Positions 13,081-25,494 of a DNA stretch of 64,000 nucleotides are shown here, one piece after another. The stretch spans positions 116,951,001-117,015,000 of the forward strand of contig CM075673.1 in assembly GCA_037962975.1 (NCBI GenBank), read 5' to 3'. A model generated the notes under the pieces. That model did no database searches. It saw only the letters and a list, made by a program, of their open reading frames with translations, and was not told where the DNA came from. The position numbers and the translations under genes were made by a program. The first letter of the stretch is position 1, and each line of letters starts with the position of its first letter. Source of the DNA: Clitoria ternatea. Its lineage: Eukaryota; Streptophyta; Magnoliopsida; Fabales; Fabaceae.

Positions 13081-14677
13081 TCACTTGGGTTCCTGCTTCA
13101 TTATCTTCCTTAGTTTGTTGGAGGAAAGTTCAAAATCCTTATGTGAGTTCCTGACAGGGTCCACAGTCTAGCTTTCATCCACAACTGACTTCTGAGGAGT
13201 TACCATTGTCTCATTTCCTAATCTAAGAGGAACACCCGGAGACTGTATTACAAAAAAAAAACAAATTTAATTAAAAGAATTTTTTTAAGGCTTTTAATAA
13301 AAATACTTGACAGACCAATCACTTTGTACCAATTTATGAAGGAACTGCATTTGACTATGTTATATGGTTATTTGACAGGTAAATCTGAATCATATATACA
13401 TTTCAGAAACATTACCTTGTTTTATGTGCTAATAATAGAATAAGGATTATCACCGGGATGGAAAACCATCCTCTAAACCTGGTTAGGAAAATTACCTTGG
13501 AAACACTAACATCATCAACCAAATTTGCCATATTAGGATTTGACTCATTTCCTAATAAGAAATCTTTTGGATTCTTTTATCCAAGAAAATGACATAAAAT
13601 GATTTTGACATTCAAACGGGATTCGTTAAATTGGATTACGCATCTCACAAAGAAAACTACCTTAATGCCACTGGAAATGTCGATGGCCATGGGCATGTTA
13701 GAGGTTGATTGACATCCCAAAGGAACAACTGCATTAGATGACTCAGTAAGGTTGTCCTGTTCAGCAAAACATGACAACAATATTTGTTATTAGGTATTAA
13801 AGTTAATCAAAGAGTCATTTAGATTGACTAAATCAGTGTACTACATCACACCTTTATACCATCTGCTGAATATCCCAAGGCAGTTATAATTTCTGAATTG
13901 TCAATAGGAAAAGGAGGCTGAAACCATTGAACAACAAAGTATGAGACAAAATATTTTTTAACAGTTTAGTTAAGGAGTGTATTCTTCATACAATGTAATT
14001 ATGATTTACCTCATAAACCTTGTATTTTTGTTCAAACTATTTAATCAATCCTTCTTCATTGCATATCTTGATGACATTAATTGTGTATGGAACCAATCCC
14101 ATAAACTCTTGAATTTTGACCTGAACTTTGAAAATAAACTTTTTGTCCTTTAGAGCATCCAATTCTTCAGGATACATGTTCTTGTCTCCACCCTTATATA
14201 GGAAATAAAAAAAGTGAACATAATATTTTTTATAAATAAAAATTATGTGGAAAGAGTATTTATTATACCCTTGAAAACTATTTTTAGTGAAGATCCTTTA
14301 CAAAAATGTTGAGCAAGTTCGCAGCCTCCCTATCAAATAGAATGAATGATGCAAAATCTGATTCATCCACCACCCTCAGATGAATACAATACCTTAAGCA
14401 AAATCGTATTAGAAAATTATTTCACGTCATTTTACATAACAGAATCATAGAGGGAAAAATAATGTGAATTCAAATAATATAATATAAAATTACAAACCTC
14501 ATAATAAAATAAGAGTAATGTGTTCTACAGTTCTTACAATAGAACACATCCCCATCAAGCTTAAGTCCATATACACACTTAGTACAACCCCTGTAACACC
14601 AGCTGTACTCTGACTCAATGTGGTTCACTATCCCAATTGTAATAAATACCCCATTCTATAATTGGAAAATTTACCAA

Positions 14678-16319
14678 CACTAGTGGAAAAAATGGCTTTA
14701 ATCACGGTTAAAAAAGGCTTTTAATCACGGTTGAACAACCGTGGTTAAAAGTGGGCGTGGTTGTATATCAGGATATTTAATCACGGTTGAACAACCGTGG
14801 TTAAAAGTGGAGTGGATATAACCACGGTTGCCCCTAACAACCGTGATTAAATGTACTGGACCAAAAAAAAAATTAAAAATCGTGGTTATCATCTTCACCA
14901 TTCAGAAACAGCAAGAACACAATGAACACCAACACCAGAAATAAGAAACACAGCAAGAACGCAAGAAACAAAAACAGAAGAAAAGTAAATGAATGAAACA
15001 AGAAATGAAGAAAAGTAAATGAATGAAACAAAATCAGAACAACCACAAGAAACAAGAAACAAGAAACAAGAAACAAGAAACAAGAAACAAGAAACAAGAA
15101 ACAAGAATGCTACTGCAAAACGAAGAACACAAGTATAAATCTAAAATGTAAACCTGTAAATAAGCAATGGCGTGCGATGGGAAACCTGTAAATGGCATAT
15201 GAAAAATAGTGAGAAGTCACATAATAAACAAATCTAGAACGTAAATAATGAAATGTAGATGTAAATGGAAACATGAAAACAGAGAAGAGAAACCTTACAG
15301 AGAAGAAGGAGAGAAAAGAGAGTTAGGCGCGCTCATGAAATTACGAAATTTAAAACGAAAAGGAAGCTATAATCACGGTTACACAAGGAACCGTGGATAT
15401 ATGTATAACCTATAACCACGGTTATGAGAGTACCCGTGGATATATGTATGACCTATAACCACGGTTACTCCAGGACCCGTGGTTATATATATGTATCCAC
15501 GGTTACTCCAGGACCGTGGTTATATATATGACATATACCCACGGTTGAACAAGGGACCCGTGGTTATATGTGAAAATCTTATTTTGGCATTAGAAAACAC
15601 CATAAAAAATTTTAGAATTTTTAGAATTTATTTGGTAGGTAAAGTAGAAGCCTAAAAATCCAAAAAATAAGCAAATAAATCACAAAAAATAAAAAATTTT
15701 GAGAAAACAAGGGTTTTTTGAAGATCTGAGCAACCCCAACTGGCGTAGCGAGTTGGAATGAATGCGGATTTTTTTTCTACCCCAAAATCATATGCAGCAA
15801 TAAGGATTCTGAGTTTTCTAGCTCAAGTTATGCTCGTTTGAAGTTTGCCGATTTTTGTCTTCACAAAATTTTTGTATCTCTCACTCAAAAATTTATTTTT
15901 CAAAAATTCCAACTCGAATGGCTAATAAGTACCAAAAGAAGTCATGACGCAAAAAATCAGATCAAAATTCCATGTTTTTCTATTTTTTTGGATTTTCCTA
16001 AAAATAAGGTGAATAATATTTTGACATATAACCACGGTTGTCAAACAACCGTGGTTATAGACACACTTTTAATCACGGTTGCCTAACAACCGTGAATAAA
16101 AGTTTTCCCAAAAATTTCAAAAATGCCACCGCGTCATGACATATATCCACGGTTGTCATACAACCGTGATTATAGAGACTTTTAATCACGGTTGCCATAA
16201 CAACCGTGATTAAAAGTTTTCTTAAAAATTTCAAAAATGCCACCGCGTCATTTTTAATCACGGATACACACTAATCCGTGATTATACCCCCGTGGTTGTA
16301 TCCATTTTTTCCACTAGTG
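14678..16319. mobile_element. Non-autonomous CACTA (En/Spm-type) DNA transposon
   Basis: Termini are CACTAGTGGAAAAAATGG at 14678 and its inverse ending CCACTAGTG at 16319. A 3-bp target-site duplication, CAA, lies at 14675-14677 and 16320-16322. The subterminal regions are packed with short inverted pairs of ATCACGGTTG / CAACCGTGAT (also CCACGGTT / AACCGTGG), about ten or more, on both sides; these are the usual transposase-binding repeats of CACTA elements. There is no transposase reading frame in its 1.64 kb. It interrupts an intron of the RPA-like pseudogene, between the zinc-ribbon exon and upstream exons. Confidence 0.93.
15045..15107. repeat. (ACAAGAA)n short tandem repeat
   Basis: At least seven near-perfect ACAAGAA(AC) units inside the CACTA element. 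The minus-strand reading frames of 69-74 residues over it (FLVSC repeats) come from this repeat. Confidence 0.9.
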
Positions 16320-17991
16320 CAACAGGTAAGAAACATGGGTCAATTTACAGGTAATAAACATTAACAACAGAAACATTTACACTACAAAATAAGATAACAT
16401 GTATTTGTATATATGGATGTATATATATACATTGTATGTAACATAAACAGTATGACAGATTGTTTCTAATATAAAACATTAACAACAGTAACAGTTACAG
16501 TACAAAATAAAATTTGTATGTATTTGTTTATATGGGTGTACATATATATATACATTATATTTAATATAAACAGTATGAGACATTGTTTGTAATATAAACC
16601 GTATAATATGATAAGTTTATGTATAACTTTCTTTTGTTGAATTTAAATAACGGATGACTTAACCTGGTTAAACTCTTTGAGTTCTTCAATGGATTTGAAA
16701 GTCATAATATTCAAAAAATCATCCTCCACAGATACTTGAGTCTTGTTCATTAAGGGAGTAAAATAATGTTGGTTAGACTAAATCTTGCATAAAACCAAAA
16801 TAATGGTTGTCTCAGCTTTACTGACTTAGTAGGAAGTAGTCAACAATGATTTTGAACCCATACTTATTCTTAAAGTGCTTAATCTCAGGAATTTCATCAT
16901 TAATGTATAGTCTGGATGTGTAGGTTGTGTTAGACATACTCATGACATCTATACAATTCAAACATTTATATACATGTAAGTTTAATAAATTTCCTCACCA
17001 CAGACAAAAGACTATAATAAGGTTATTAAAAAAAATAGGGTAGAAACTTACCCTTCCATTTTTTCATCATCCCAAACTGCAGAAGAACAACATAGTTGTC
17101 ATCACTTTTCTTCGATAAGAATTCAATGAATTTTTTGGCAAAGTCCTGCCACAGAGTGCATCTAAGCTTCATTCCCCTACATACGATGAAAATATAAATA
17201 CCAGGAATTATTTAAAGAATAAAAATTTGATTGGTTTTGTAGATCAAATCATTACTCAAGGTTATCCATTTCTATCACTATGTAGTTAGAAGGAACCTCT
17301 CCTTTCTTAAACTCAACTAATTCTCCTTTGCCAGTGACCAAGTCAATAATATCTGTAATCCACCAACAGTTAATTGTATCAAAGGGGATTCCACATAAAT
17401 AATTAAATCAGCTATGAACAACATAAGTGAAAAAAGTTGGACTTACCAACTAATTTTATTTTTCATGGGGCTCACTAAGGACATCACTAAAAGGGACAAT
17501 CTTGAAGACGTTTTTTAGAATGTCAGAATCCTCAACCAACCAAGCCTGAGTGTCCCTCTTGAAGAACACCCTAAATTCATGTTCAGTGGGTCTACAGACT
17601 TGGTCATTTAAGGCCATTGAAAAGTTAAAAAATATATAGACATTTCCCTCAGACAGCACCCTCTCAAACAATATGTATGTATTGTCTTCACAATAACCTG
17701 TATCTTGTCAGCCTTTGGATTGACAATGACAAAAAAACAGAAACAATTAGTGAACAATGAAATATATACAAAACATTAAGATGGTCGTAATGGGAGGAGA
17801 TAGTAACTTACCAATTCATCAACAACAACCATCTCAATTGATCCATCTTGGGAAACAAATCTTCTGTTAGGGAGTTTCCATAACCGAAGCACTCGAACCT
17901 TCATCCGCCATATGTTATGATCAGAACCAGCGTCCACGTCTCTCACATAGTCATAACGTGCATTACTGGATGCCATTGTAATCAGAGACAC

Positions 17992-19555
17992 AGATGTGTT
18001 GTATAGGGGGTGATCAGTAAGGGGAAAGAAGGAGAGAAGTGAATGTAAAAACTCATGACATGCAAAACTTATATAGGTGAATAAGACCTGTTAGTTGTGG
18101 GCTTCCAACAGTAAAGCCCCCTCTATTAAATGATGTTATAGTTCCCAAGACATAATCATAATAATTAAGATATTAAGATTAAGATGTTAAGATATTAAGA
18201 TAATAAGATATTAATTAATAAGATATTATGATATTAACATATATTAAGATATTAACATATTAATTAATCAGATATTAAGATCTTTTATTGTATTTCATTA
18301 TCGGAAGTGAAGTGATGATTCATTTTCCCAATGCACATATTAAGACCCTAAACCATTTATTAATTAACAATATATTAAGATCTTTTATTGTATTACAGGT
18401 AGTGAAATGATGTTTTAGTTCCCCAATGCACATTTAATGGGGTGTGTTAGTTAAAAAGTTAAATTTAAAAGTTAAATTGAAAATTTAAACATTAACCCAA
18501 GTGATGATTCAGTTCCCCAATGCAGCCATGCAGCTAGTTAATTATCCAATCAATGTCAGGCATGGTTTAACATTAACATATTCACATATTAAATGAAATT
18601 GCGGCTAACAATAAAAAAACCAACTGCAATGAATGATGTTATAATTCCCAAGTGATGTGAATATATAATTAAAAGAAAATTAAAAGTAAATAAAATTCCC
18701 TTTAAAGGATACTGCATGTAAAACGCTATAGTTTAACTGATATGTAAAAGGATACAACATATAATAAAAAGTTAACCATGATGATTGTTTAAATGAGTTT
18801 TAATTTCAAACATGGTTTAACATTAACTAAAATTGGGGCTCCTATAATGAATGATTTTATAATTCCCAATACAAATGTAATTGAATCAGACACGCAAGGC
18901 AAAATTATCAGCTTAGGAGTTTTTAGTAACATTATTAAAACCGAGCTTATTATCTTATTAAATTATCTTATTAAAACAAAGTGTAATAAGCTTTTTACAA
19001 TCTTTACAATATCTTAATCAAATATATATGTTAACTAATTCCATGGAATAAAAATTTGGATGAAGCAAGTGAAAGGATATCACCTTGGCACTTGTTATAA
19101 GGACTCTATACAGTCTAACCTTCAATGGGATCAATGTTTAGGTTCCATTACATATGAATTGTATACAACCTGAAATAATTAATTTACCAAAGTTGAATAT
19201 AATTTGATCGACAATCTAATTAAAATTTTATATATAAAAAATTCATCAGAATACTGGCATTATGCATACTATGGTGCAAAAAATGATTTGTTGATAAAGA
19301 TCTTTTTGCTCGGACAAGCAACTTTCAAATATAATAAAGTTGATGTATAATATAATTCTAAATTTGCTAATTAAAAGCATAGGTACAGACTATGCATATA
19401 ACCATTTTTATGTTCATCTTTAGAACTGGAAAACCATTTAAACACTAAGCGTGAACAACATAAAACCATTGTAATAATATTATAAACACTGCGATGATCT
19501 ATACATAAAAGACAACATTTTTTCAGCAGCAATGACTAATATCAACGGATGTAAC
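17992..19555. other. AT-rich non-coding stretch with simple repeats
   Basis: 18160-18285 is a run of AGATATTA / TTAATTAA-type words. The segment GGTTTAACATTAAC..AATGAATGAT(G/T)TTATAATTCCCAA is repeated at about 18560-18650 and 18810-18870, with a partial match near 18130. No gene recognised. Confidence 0.6.
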
Positions 19556-19559
19556 ATAC

Positions 19560-20460
19560 TAAACGTGTTAACTACAAAATCCTAAAGTATAAAATCGAAC
19601 CATCCATAAATGGAATTCCAATTAAAATTGTATCACCAATCTTCAACTTGTGTCCAACGCAGAATTCATGCTAACCATCACCCATATGGACTTCCCATGG
19701 CCGACGTCTAGTCCACCGTAATTGAATAGGCCAGGAATCAGATCCTCCTTCCATCATAGCATGAATGACTTTAGGCTTCCTTGTTAGAATAACAAACAAC
19801 AAATTTGAAGGCAAATCCTGCAAAAGTCCACAACACAGTCAACATTTCAGCATAACAATATGGAAAAGTGTTGGAAAAGTTAAGGTTACTAACCAAAACG
19901 TTTTGCATCTAGAATTTAGTCAGCAACTTTGTTTTAGAAAATCTAAATTTATTATAAGGTACCCCATGCAGACTTCTCAAAACCTGTTACAAATTAGGGT
20001 TCATCATCTTTGATATACAATAAAAGAACATAAAACATTGACTAACGGGTAAATCTACCAACGAAGTTACATCCGGTGCGATCAGCAGCTCCAATACCAC
20101 ATGCAGTTAATAAACATCTAAAACATAAAAACTGACAATAACCTCATCATCAGTTTCAATAAAGACCTAATTGGAAAGGGGAAAACACACCCTAAACACC
20201 TCATCTTACAGTATCATGATGCAATGAACAAACATTAATCAAAACATGTGGGTTATTCGGAAAAAATTAACATATAATTGAAAAACTACAAAACCTTATA
20301 CAAAATCTTCATTCTCATTTACAGTATCATGATGCAATGACCAAACATCAATCAAATTTACAATGTATACTATTAACATAAAAAAATGAAGGATTAAGAA
20401 GATAATAAATAGTTCCTTAGGATCATCGACATCAACCATTGGAGATTTTCCCTTGTTCAT
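19560..20460 (-). pseudogene. B3-like domain gene remnant
   Basis: On the minus strand a possible first exon starts at 20460 (MNKGKSPMVDVDDPKELF). A stretch at about 19560-19830 reads DLPSNLLFVILTRKPKVIHA, then SDSWPIQLRWTRRRPWEVHM, a TAG, then HEFCVGHKLKIGDTILIGIP. The order (hydrophobic start, W.V strand, F..GH.L..GD) fits a B3 fold, but similarity is weak. The in-frame TAG and unclear middle exons suggest a pseudogene. Same strand as the B3 pseudogene at 8417-9868. Confidence 0.4.
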
Positions 20461-21045
20461 CTGATAACAAAAAATAATGATGACATAAGAAAAAACACAC
20501 CAAAGTTTTAATATGGCTTAAACACTTATTTCATGCAAAAAAACAAAGAAATGTTTTTCACTACCTAAATAACTATTTGGAAAGGGGCAAAAACACACCC
20601 TGAACACCTAAATAGAAAGGGGAAAAAACACATCCTAAACACCTCATTCTACAGTATCATGATGCAATCATTATTATCATAATCAAAACATGTAGGTGTT
20701 ATTTGACATAAGAAAACACAAACTTTTAATATGGGTTAAACACTGATTTCATGCAAAGTAACATAAAAAAGTAATTGCACACAAAAACCTATAATTGGAA
20801 AAGTAAAAAAACCAAATATACAATATATACAATATATACAATAAAAGAATTTAGTAACAAAAAACAAATTATACAAAATACACAATAACACAATTCAGTA
20901 ACAAAAATATAAAAAAAAACCTATGGGGGGTCATCTGGAAAAGTTAACATATAATTAAAAAAGTATAACACTTTATACAAAATCTTCATTCTCATTTCAC
21001 AGTATCATGATGCAATGACCAAACACTAATCAAATTTACAACGTG
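20160..21045. repeat. Dispersed direct repeats (TACAGTATCATGATGCAATG family)
   Basis: Near-identical blocks recur at about 20160-20300, 20310-20370, 20570-20700 and 20935-21045, each with ACAGTATCATGATGCAATG and often GGAAAGGGG(C)AAAAACACA. A related piece (AATTGGAAAGGTAAAAAAAACA) resumes at 32990, on the far side of the retrotransposon. This suggests the element inserted into this repeated stretch. Confidence 0.65.
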
Positions 21046-21048
21046 TAC

Positions 21049-21293
21049 TGTTCCCCTCCCCCCCCCCTAAGTTTAAGGGGTGGTCCCCATAACCCCCCTA
21101 AATCTCTTCATGTCATTTAGTAATAGATTGATTTAGACTATAGCCTAATGGGCCAAGGCCCACTTTGTAACCTAAGTATAAAAGTACCTGCTACACGTAC
21201 GTTATAACTAAGTGACACATTATAGATATTAATAAACCTAATTCCTAGGAGGATTTTTCTAGGGTTTTGTGCTCTAAGCTCTGTGTGTGAACA
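21049..21293 (+). repeat. 5' LTR of the Tat-type element
   Basis: Starts TGTTCCCC and ends TGTGAACA, so the ends are a TGTT..AACA inverted pair. A TATA box (TATAAAAG, near 21177) lies inside. Its first 90 or so bases recur at 32889 with few differences. Confidence 0.85.
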
Positions 21294-21296
21294 TTT

Positions 21297-21314
21297 TGGC
21301 GCCCATCGTAGGAC
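21297..21314 (+). promoter_or_regulatory. Primer-binding site
   Basis: TGGCGCCCATCGTAGGAC lies three bases after the 5' LTR. It begins with the TGG that pairs with a tRNA CCA end, and fixes the element on the plus strand. The tRNA identity was not determined. Confidence 0.8.
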
Positions 21315-21389
21315 CCGGTAAAACAGATCCTACACCACCACCATCACATAAACCCTAATCCTAATCCTGATCCCAGACCATCCCTGACC

Positions 21390-22620
21390 ATGGTGAACAC
21401 CCGTAACACATGACAGGAGGAAGACAACAAGCACCAAGAACTATCTGATCACGATATCAGATACAATACCTCACCAACATGGTCGAAACCTTGCAGAGGA
21501 CAGTTGCCAACCTATAGCAGAAGAATGCGGAACTCAGAGGGCAAAAAAGGAGGGAACACGTAGCCTCCAGTCAAAGTGCTGATCGATCCGCTTGCCAAAA
21601 GACCGCTGGTCAGGCCTCGTACCAGACAGAAACTGCTAAATATGACCCAGAGTTACCTTTCGCTGCATATCCCTGGACCGACCCGATCATGGAGGCACCC
21701 ACCCCCTCAATTATAAACCCCCGGTGATTGAGAAATATGACGGTAGAGGTGACCCAGAGGACTATCTCACTATCTACACTAATACCATGCTGGTAACAGG
21801 GGCGTTCGATTCCCTTTTCTGTTGGACCTTCCCCACCACTTTGACCAAGTTGGCACTTTGTTGGTTCTTCCACCTCCCTCCAAAGAGTGTCTCTAGCTTT
21901 TCTGACCTGAGCAAGAAGTTTCTTAACCAGTTTTCCACCAGCACGGCCGTACAGCAGACATCACACAGCCTGGTTAATCTGTGCCAGTTCCCAAGCGAGT
22001 CCCTAAAACAATATATGGCCTATTTCTTCAAGCAAGCCATCCAGATCCAAGACCTCAGCCCGGAAATAGTTTTACACGCCATTCAGATGGGTTTCCGCCC
22101 TGGAAAATTTACTGACTCCCTAACGAAGAGGCCACCACTAGACATGGACGATTTTCATATAAGGCCTCAAGGTATATTGCTATCGATGAGGATGGAGATG
22201 ATCAGATCAATCTTACCGATCAAGCCAACCCTACAGATCAGAGAAATCATCACCCTGAGCTGAAAAGGAAGAGCCCCAGAAGAAACCGAGACACACGTAC
22301 CGAGGCTTACATTGCTCCCCTCTACACAAACTTTACGCTACTAATGGACCGCTGTGATCAGATCTTACACGAAGTATACAACACGGGACTCCTTGCTCTC
22401 CCACCTCTACGGGAAAGCCCAAAGGGGTCGAACATGTCCAAGTTCTGCGAATTCCACAGGGCCTACGGCCATGCTACCAAAAACTGTCGATCCCTCCGCA
22501 ACCAGATAGAGCACCTAATCCGACAAGGATATCTAGCGAGATTTATCACTCGGAAGGATGACAATTTTAGAGAGGGACCTTCCTAACCAGTGGAGCTCCA
22601 GACTCGAAACCACTCGTGAT
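21390..22620 (+). pseudogene. gag of the Tat-type element
   Basis: Capsid-type polyprotein part. A start at 21390 gives MVNTRNT followed by TGA. The retrotransposon-gag domain is read at about 21724-22190: EKYDGRGDPEDYLTIYTNTM, WFFHLPPKSVSSFSDLSKKF and SLVNLCQFPSESLKQYMAYF. After a frame change, a C-H-H-C knuckle follows at about 22430-22490 (CEFHRAYGHATKNC), typical of Tat-clade Gag. Internal stops and at least one frameshift make it non-functional. Confidence 0.85.
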
Positions 22621-22829
22621 CCCCTCGCTCCCGATCTCCCAAATCCGTAGAAGAAAGGGGAGATGCACGATGAGTTATACACACTATTTCAGGAGGATTC
22701 CCAAGAACCTGCGCACGCCGATCATATCAGTCAGGTCAAGTAAACTTATTGCAGGAACACCCCGAATATACGGTCATCATATTCGATAGGTCAGACTTCC
22801 CAAGGGGAGGGCCAAACTGAGACGAGCCA

Positions 22830-23468
22830 ATGGTGGTTACTATGAAGGTCGAAGATTTCGTGATAGAGCGAGTGCTCATAGACCAGGGGAGTTCAACAGA
22901 CATACTACATTGGAAGGTGTAGCACAAAATGGGTCTCCCCATCCAGCAGCTCCAAAGGTATGACGGTGCACTTCTTAGTTTTTTGGGTGATTCTATGTAG
23001 GTCTTAGGATGCATCGACTTGATGACCAACTTTGGAATCAGAAAAAATAGTCGTACGATATGGGTCAAGTTCCTGGTAGTAGACTTCCCTAGCTCCTATA
23101 ACACTCTATTGGAGCGACCTTCGCTCAATGCCTTAGGTGCTGTTGTCTCAACCATTCACCTAACTATGAAATTCCCACTGAGGGATGGAAGAGTAGGAAT
23201 TATCAGAGCTGACCCAGAGGTGGCGCAAGCGTGTTACCATGAAAGCCTTTGCCCCAAGTCAACATTCATAATCAAGGAAGATGTGGAGACAAGTTTTGAT
23301 CCTCGTGACGATCAAGAATATGAGAGGCCTCAACCGATGTTGTCACTCAAACTTATTCAAGTCAGATCCTCCCCTAGCCAATTCAAATGGGTCAGCGTGA
23401 TTCTCGACCCAGACTTGGAGGAGGCCCTCGTCAGACTACTAAGGGAAAATGTTGATCTATTTACCTAG
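22830..23468 (+). pseudogene. Aspartic protease region of the Tat-type element
   Basis: Retropepsin-like domain that would process the polyprotein. The active-site strand reads VLIDQGSSTDIL, a DQGSS form that I recall as usual for Tat-clade proteases. It continues to VKFLVVDFPSSYNTLLERPS and LNALGAVVSTIHLTMKFP, the C-terminal half of the fold. TAG codons interrupt the frame near 22920 and 22998. The linker to RT ends in VDLFT before TAG at 23466. Confidence 0.8.
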
Positions 23469-23499
23469 AACCCCACCGACATTGCCAGGCATCGATCCC

Positions 23500-24409
23500 A
23501 ATATAATCTGCCACTCACTCAACCTCGAGCAGGACGCCAAACCCATGTCTTAAAGGCCTAGGAAGATGGGCCCCGATCGGAGGAACGCAGTTAAAGAAAA
23601 AACAAACAAACTCCTATCTGCAAAGTTCATTTGAGAAGTTAAATATCCGACTTGGCTATCGAACATAGTCATGGTAGGGAAGTCAAGCGGCAAATAGCGA
23701 ATATGTGTTGACTTCACCTATCTGAACAAGGTATGTCCCAAAGATCCCTATCCTTTGCCTAGCATTGATAGTTTGGTGGATGGTACTTCAGGTTACAGGA
23801 TGCTAAGCTTCATGGACGGCTACTTGGGCTATAACCAGATCTGAATGGACCCAAAAGATGAGGAGAAGATGGCATTTATCACTGGTGGGGCCAATTACTG
23901 CTACTGAGTAATGCCTTTCGGCCTAAAAAACACAGTAGCAACTTACCAAAGACTAGTGGACAAGATATTCTCCAAGCAAATCAAAAGGAATATGAAAGTG
24001 TATATGGATGACATGGTCGTGAAAACCAGACAAGCCGAGTCACACGTACAAGACTTGGAAGAGACATTTACCAAGCTGCACAAGCACAACATACGGTTAA
24101 ATCCTAAAAAAATACTCTTTTGGGGTCCAAGGGGGAAAATTCATAGGATACATGCTCACTTACAGAGGCGTCGAGGCTAACCCAGATCAGTGTCGGGCCA
24201 TCTTGGAAATGCGAAGCCCCCAGAATGTCAAGGAGGTTCAACGCCTAACTGGGTGGATTGCGGACCTTTCCCGATTCCTCTTAAAGTTCATCGAAAAGTC
24301 CATGTTATTCTATAAGGTGTTAAAGAAGACAGACTCATTTGAGTGGACTCCTGAATGCGAACAAGCCTTCCAGGACCTCAAAGTTTACATTGCATCCCCT
24401 CAATCTTGA
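23500..24409 (+). pseudogene. Reverse transcriptase of the Tat-type element
   Basis: RNA-directed DNA polymerase. Motifs in order: RICVDFTYLNKVCPKDPYPL, FMDGYLGYNQI, MPFGLKNTVATYQRLVDKIF and the catalytic YMDDMVVK at about 24000. The thumb/connection region follows after a frame change (CRAILEMRSPQNVKEVQRLT). TGA stops replace expected Trp or Arg codons in NQI(stop)MDPKD and NYCY(stop)VMPFG. Confidence 0.88.
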
Positions 24410-24790
24410 CGCGGCCTGAAACGGGGTTGGACTTGATTATTTACCTTTCCGCGGGAGCTGAGGCGGTGAGCTCAGTCTTAGTCCAAGAGGAGGGCCCGAT
24501 CCAGAGGCCAATTTACTTCACTGACAAGACCCTACAAGGAGTCAAAACACGATACCAGCGGGTGGAAAAGTTTGCTTACATCTTTGTCATATCCGCCCAG
24601 TGACTCCGTCCCTACTTCTACAACCATCAAATAGTGGTGCGAACCGACCAGCCACTTGGGAAAATTCTTCAGAAGCCCGAACTTGCGGGGCGTATGGTGG
24701 CCTGGGCCGTAGAGCTGTACGAGTATGGTATTCGGTATGAGTCCCGAGGACCTATAAAAGCCCAAGTGCTCGTGGATTTTTTAGTAGAAC
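24410..24790 (+). pseudogene. RNase H (first) of the Tat-type element
   Basis: Reads YLSAGAEAVSSVLVQEEG, IYFTDKTLQGVKTRYQRVEK, a TGA, LRPYFYNHQIVVRTDQPL and GRMVAWAVELYEYGIRYESR. These are the conserved blocks of the gypsy RNase H domain. The first catalytic Asp, expected just before the EAVSSVL block, is Ala here. Confidence 0.8.
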
Positions 24791-25482
24791 TAGGGGAAGA
24801 CAAGGAAGAGTATGACACGGAGCATGGTTTATGGACCCTATCAGTGGACGGCTCCTCCAACGCTAAAGGTATTGGGGCGGGTGTTGTTTTGGAATCTCCA
24901 ATTGGTCTGATAATTGAGGAGTCATTGCATTTCCGATTTAAAACTAGCAACAATCAAGCAGAGTATAAGGCCCTCATCGCTGGGTTACGCATAGCCATCG
25001 ACCTAGGTGCTCGATGTGTCCAAGCAAAGACCGACTCCCAGTTAATGGCCTCACAGATTGAGGGGTCATACCAAGCCAAAGACTCAACTCTAGCAAAGTA
25101 CTTGGCCCAGGTAAATGAGATAGTAAAAGACCCCAAGCATTTCCAAACTGTCTATGTTCCACGAGTAATGAATGAGCGTGCGTACATCCTCTCCAAGCTT
25201 GCCAGCACAGTCAAGACAGGGAACCTAAAGACGATTGTCCAAGTTATCTTTGAAGAGCCTACGATCCATAAAACACAACAGATCCATCAGGTAAGTGAGG
25301 TTCAAATTAAAGATACATGGATGAACCCTATCGTTAATTTTCTAAAGCAGGGAACTCTACCAGAAGATCGGCAACAAGCCAAGAAGTTGCAAGTCCAAGT
25401 GGCCAATTACTCTCTAATAAATGGATCCTTATATAAGAAGAGCTTCACAATGCCTTTCTTAAAATGCTTAAATGAAGAATAA
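24791..25482 (+). pseudogene. Additional (archaeal-type) RNase H of the Tat-type element
   Basis: The second RNase H that marks the Tat clade. The frame is open from 24634 through 25482. Catalytic blocks: LSVDGSSNAKGIGAGVVLES, SNNQAEYKALIAGLR and AKTDSQLMASQIEGSY. The last block, usually ..RADALSKLAS, reads RAYILSKLAS, so the final Asp of the D-E-D-D set is Tyr. This is the best preserved reading frame of the element (282 residues). Confidence 0.88.
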
Positions 25483-25494
25483 TCTGACTATGTC

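Larger units (their letters stand above)
13081..17976 (-). pseudogene. RPA1-like single-stranded-DNA-binding protein gene (replication protein A large subunit family), decayed
   Basis: Multi-exon remnant of a plant RPA 70-kDa-like protein, which binds single-stranded DNA through OB folds. Exon 1 (17812-17976) reads MASSNARYDYVRDVDAG, IWRMKVRVLRLWKLP and IEMVVVDEL, ending at a GTAAGT donor. Following pieces: FERVLSEGNVYIFFNFSMAL (about 17456-17720), DIIDLVTGKGELVEFKKG (17240-17400), LRCTLWQDFAKKFIEFL (17050-17180), YTSRLYINDEIPEIKHFKNK (16850-16930), the zinc-ribbon-like CYRGCTKC..FYCKNC (14520-14640), CIHLRVVDESDFASFILFDR (14290-14395), a linker exon (13580-13755) and a C-terminal tail ending LSSNKLRKIMKQEPK before TGA at 13081. 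A frameshift in exon 2 and an in-frame TAG in the last exon show decay. A CACTA element sits in an intron. Plant Helitrons often carry RPA-like genes, so this may belong with the Rep/helicase downstream. Confidence 0.8.

Noticed and set aside
14873..15104. Two minus-strand frames rich in FLVSC repeats
   Set aside because: They are produced by the ACAAGAA tandem repeat inside the CACTA element.
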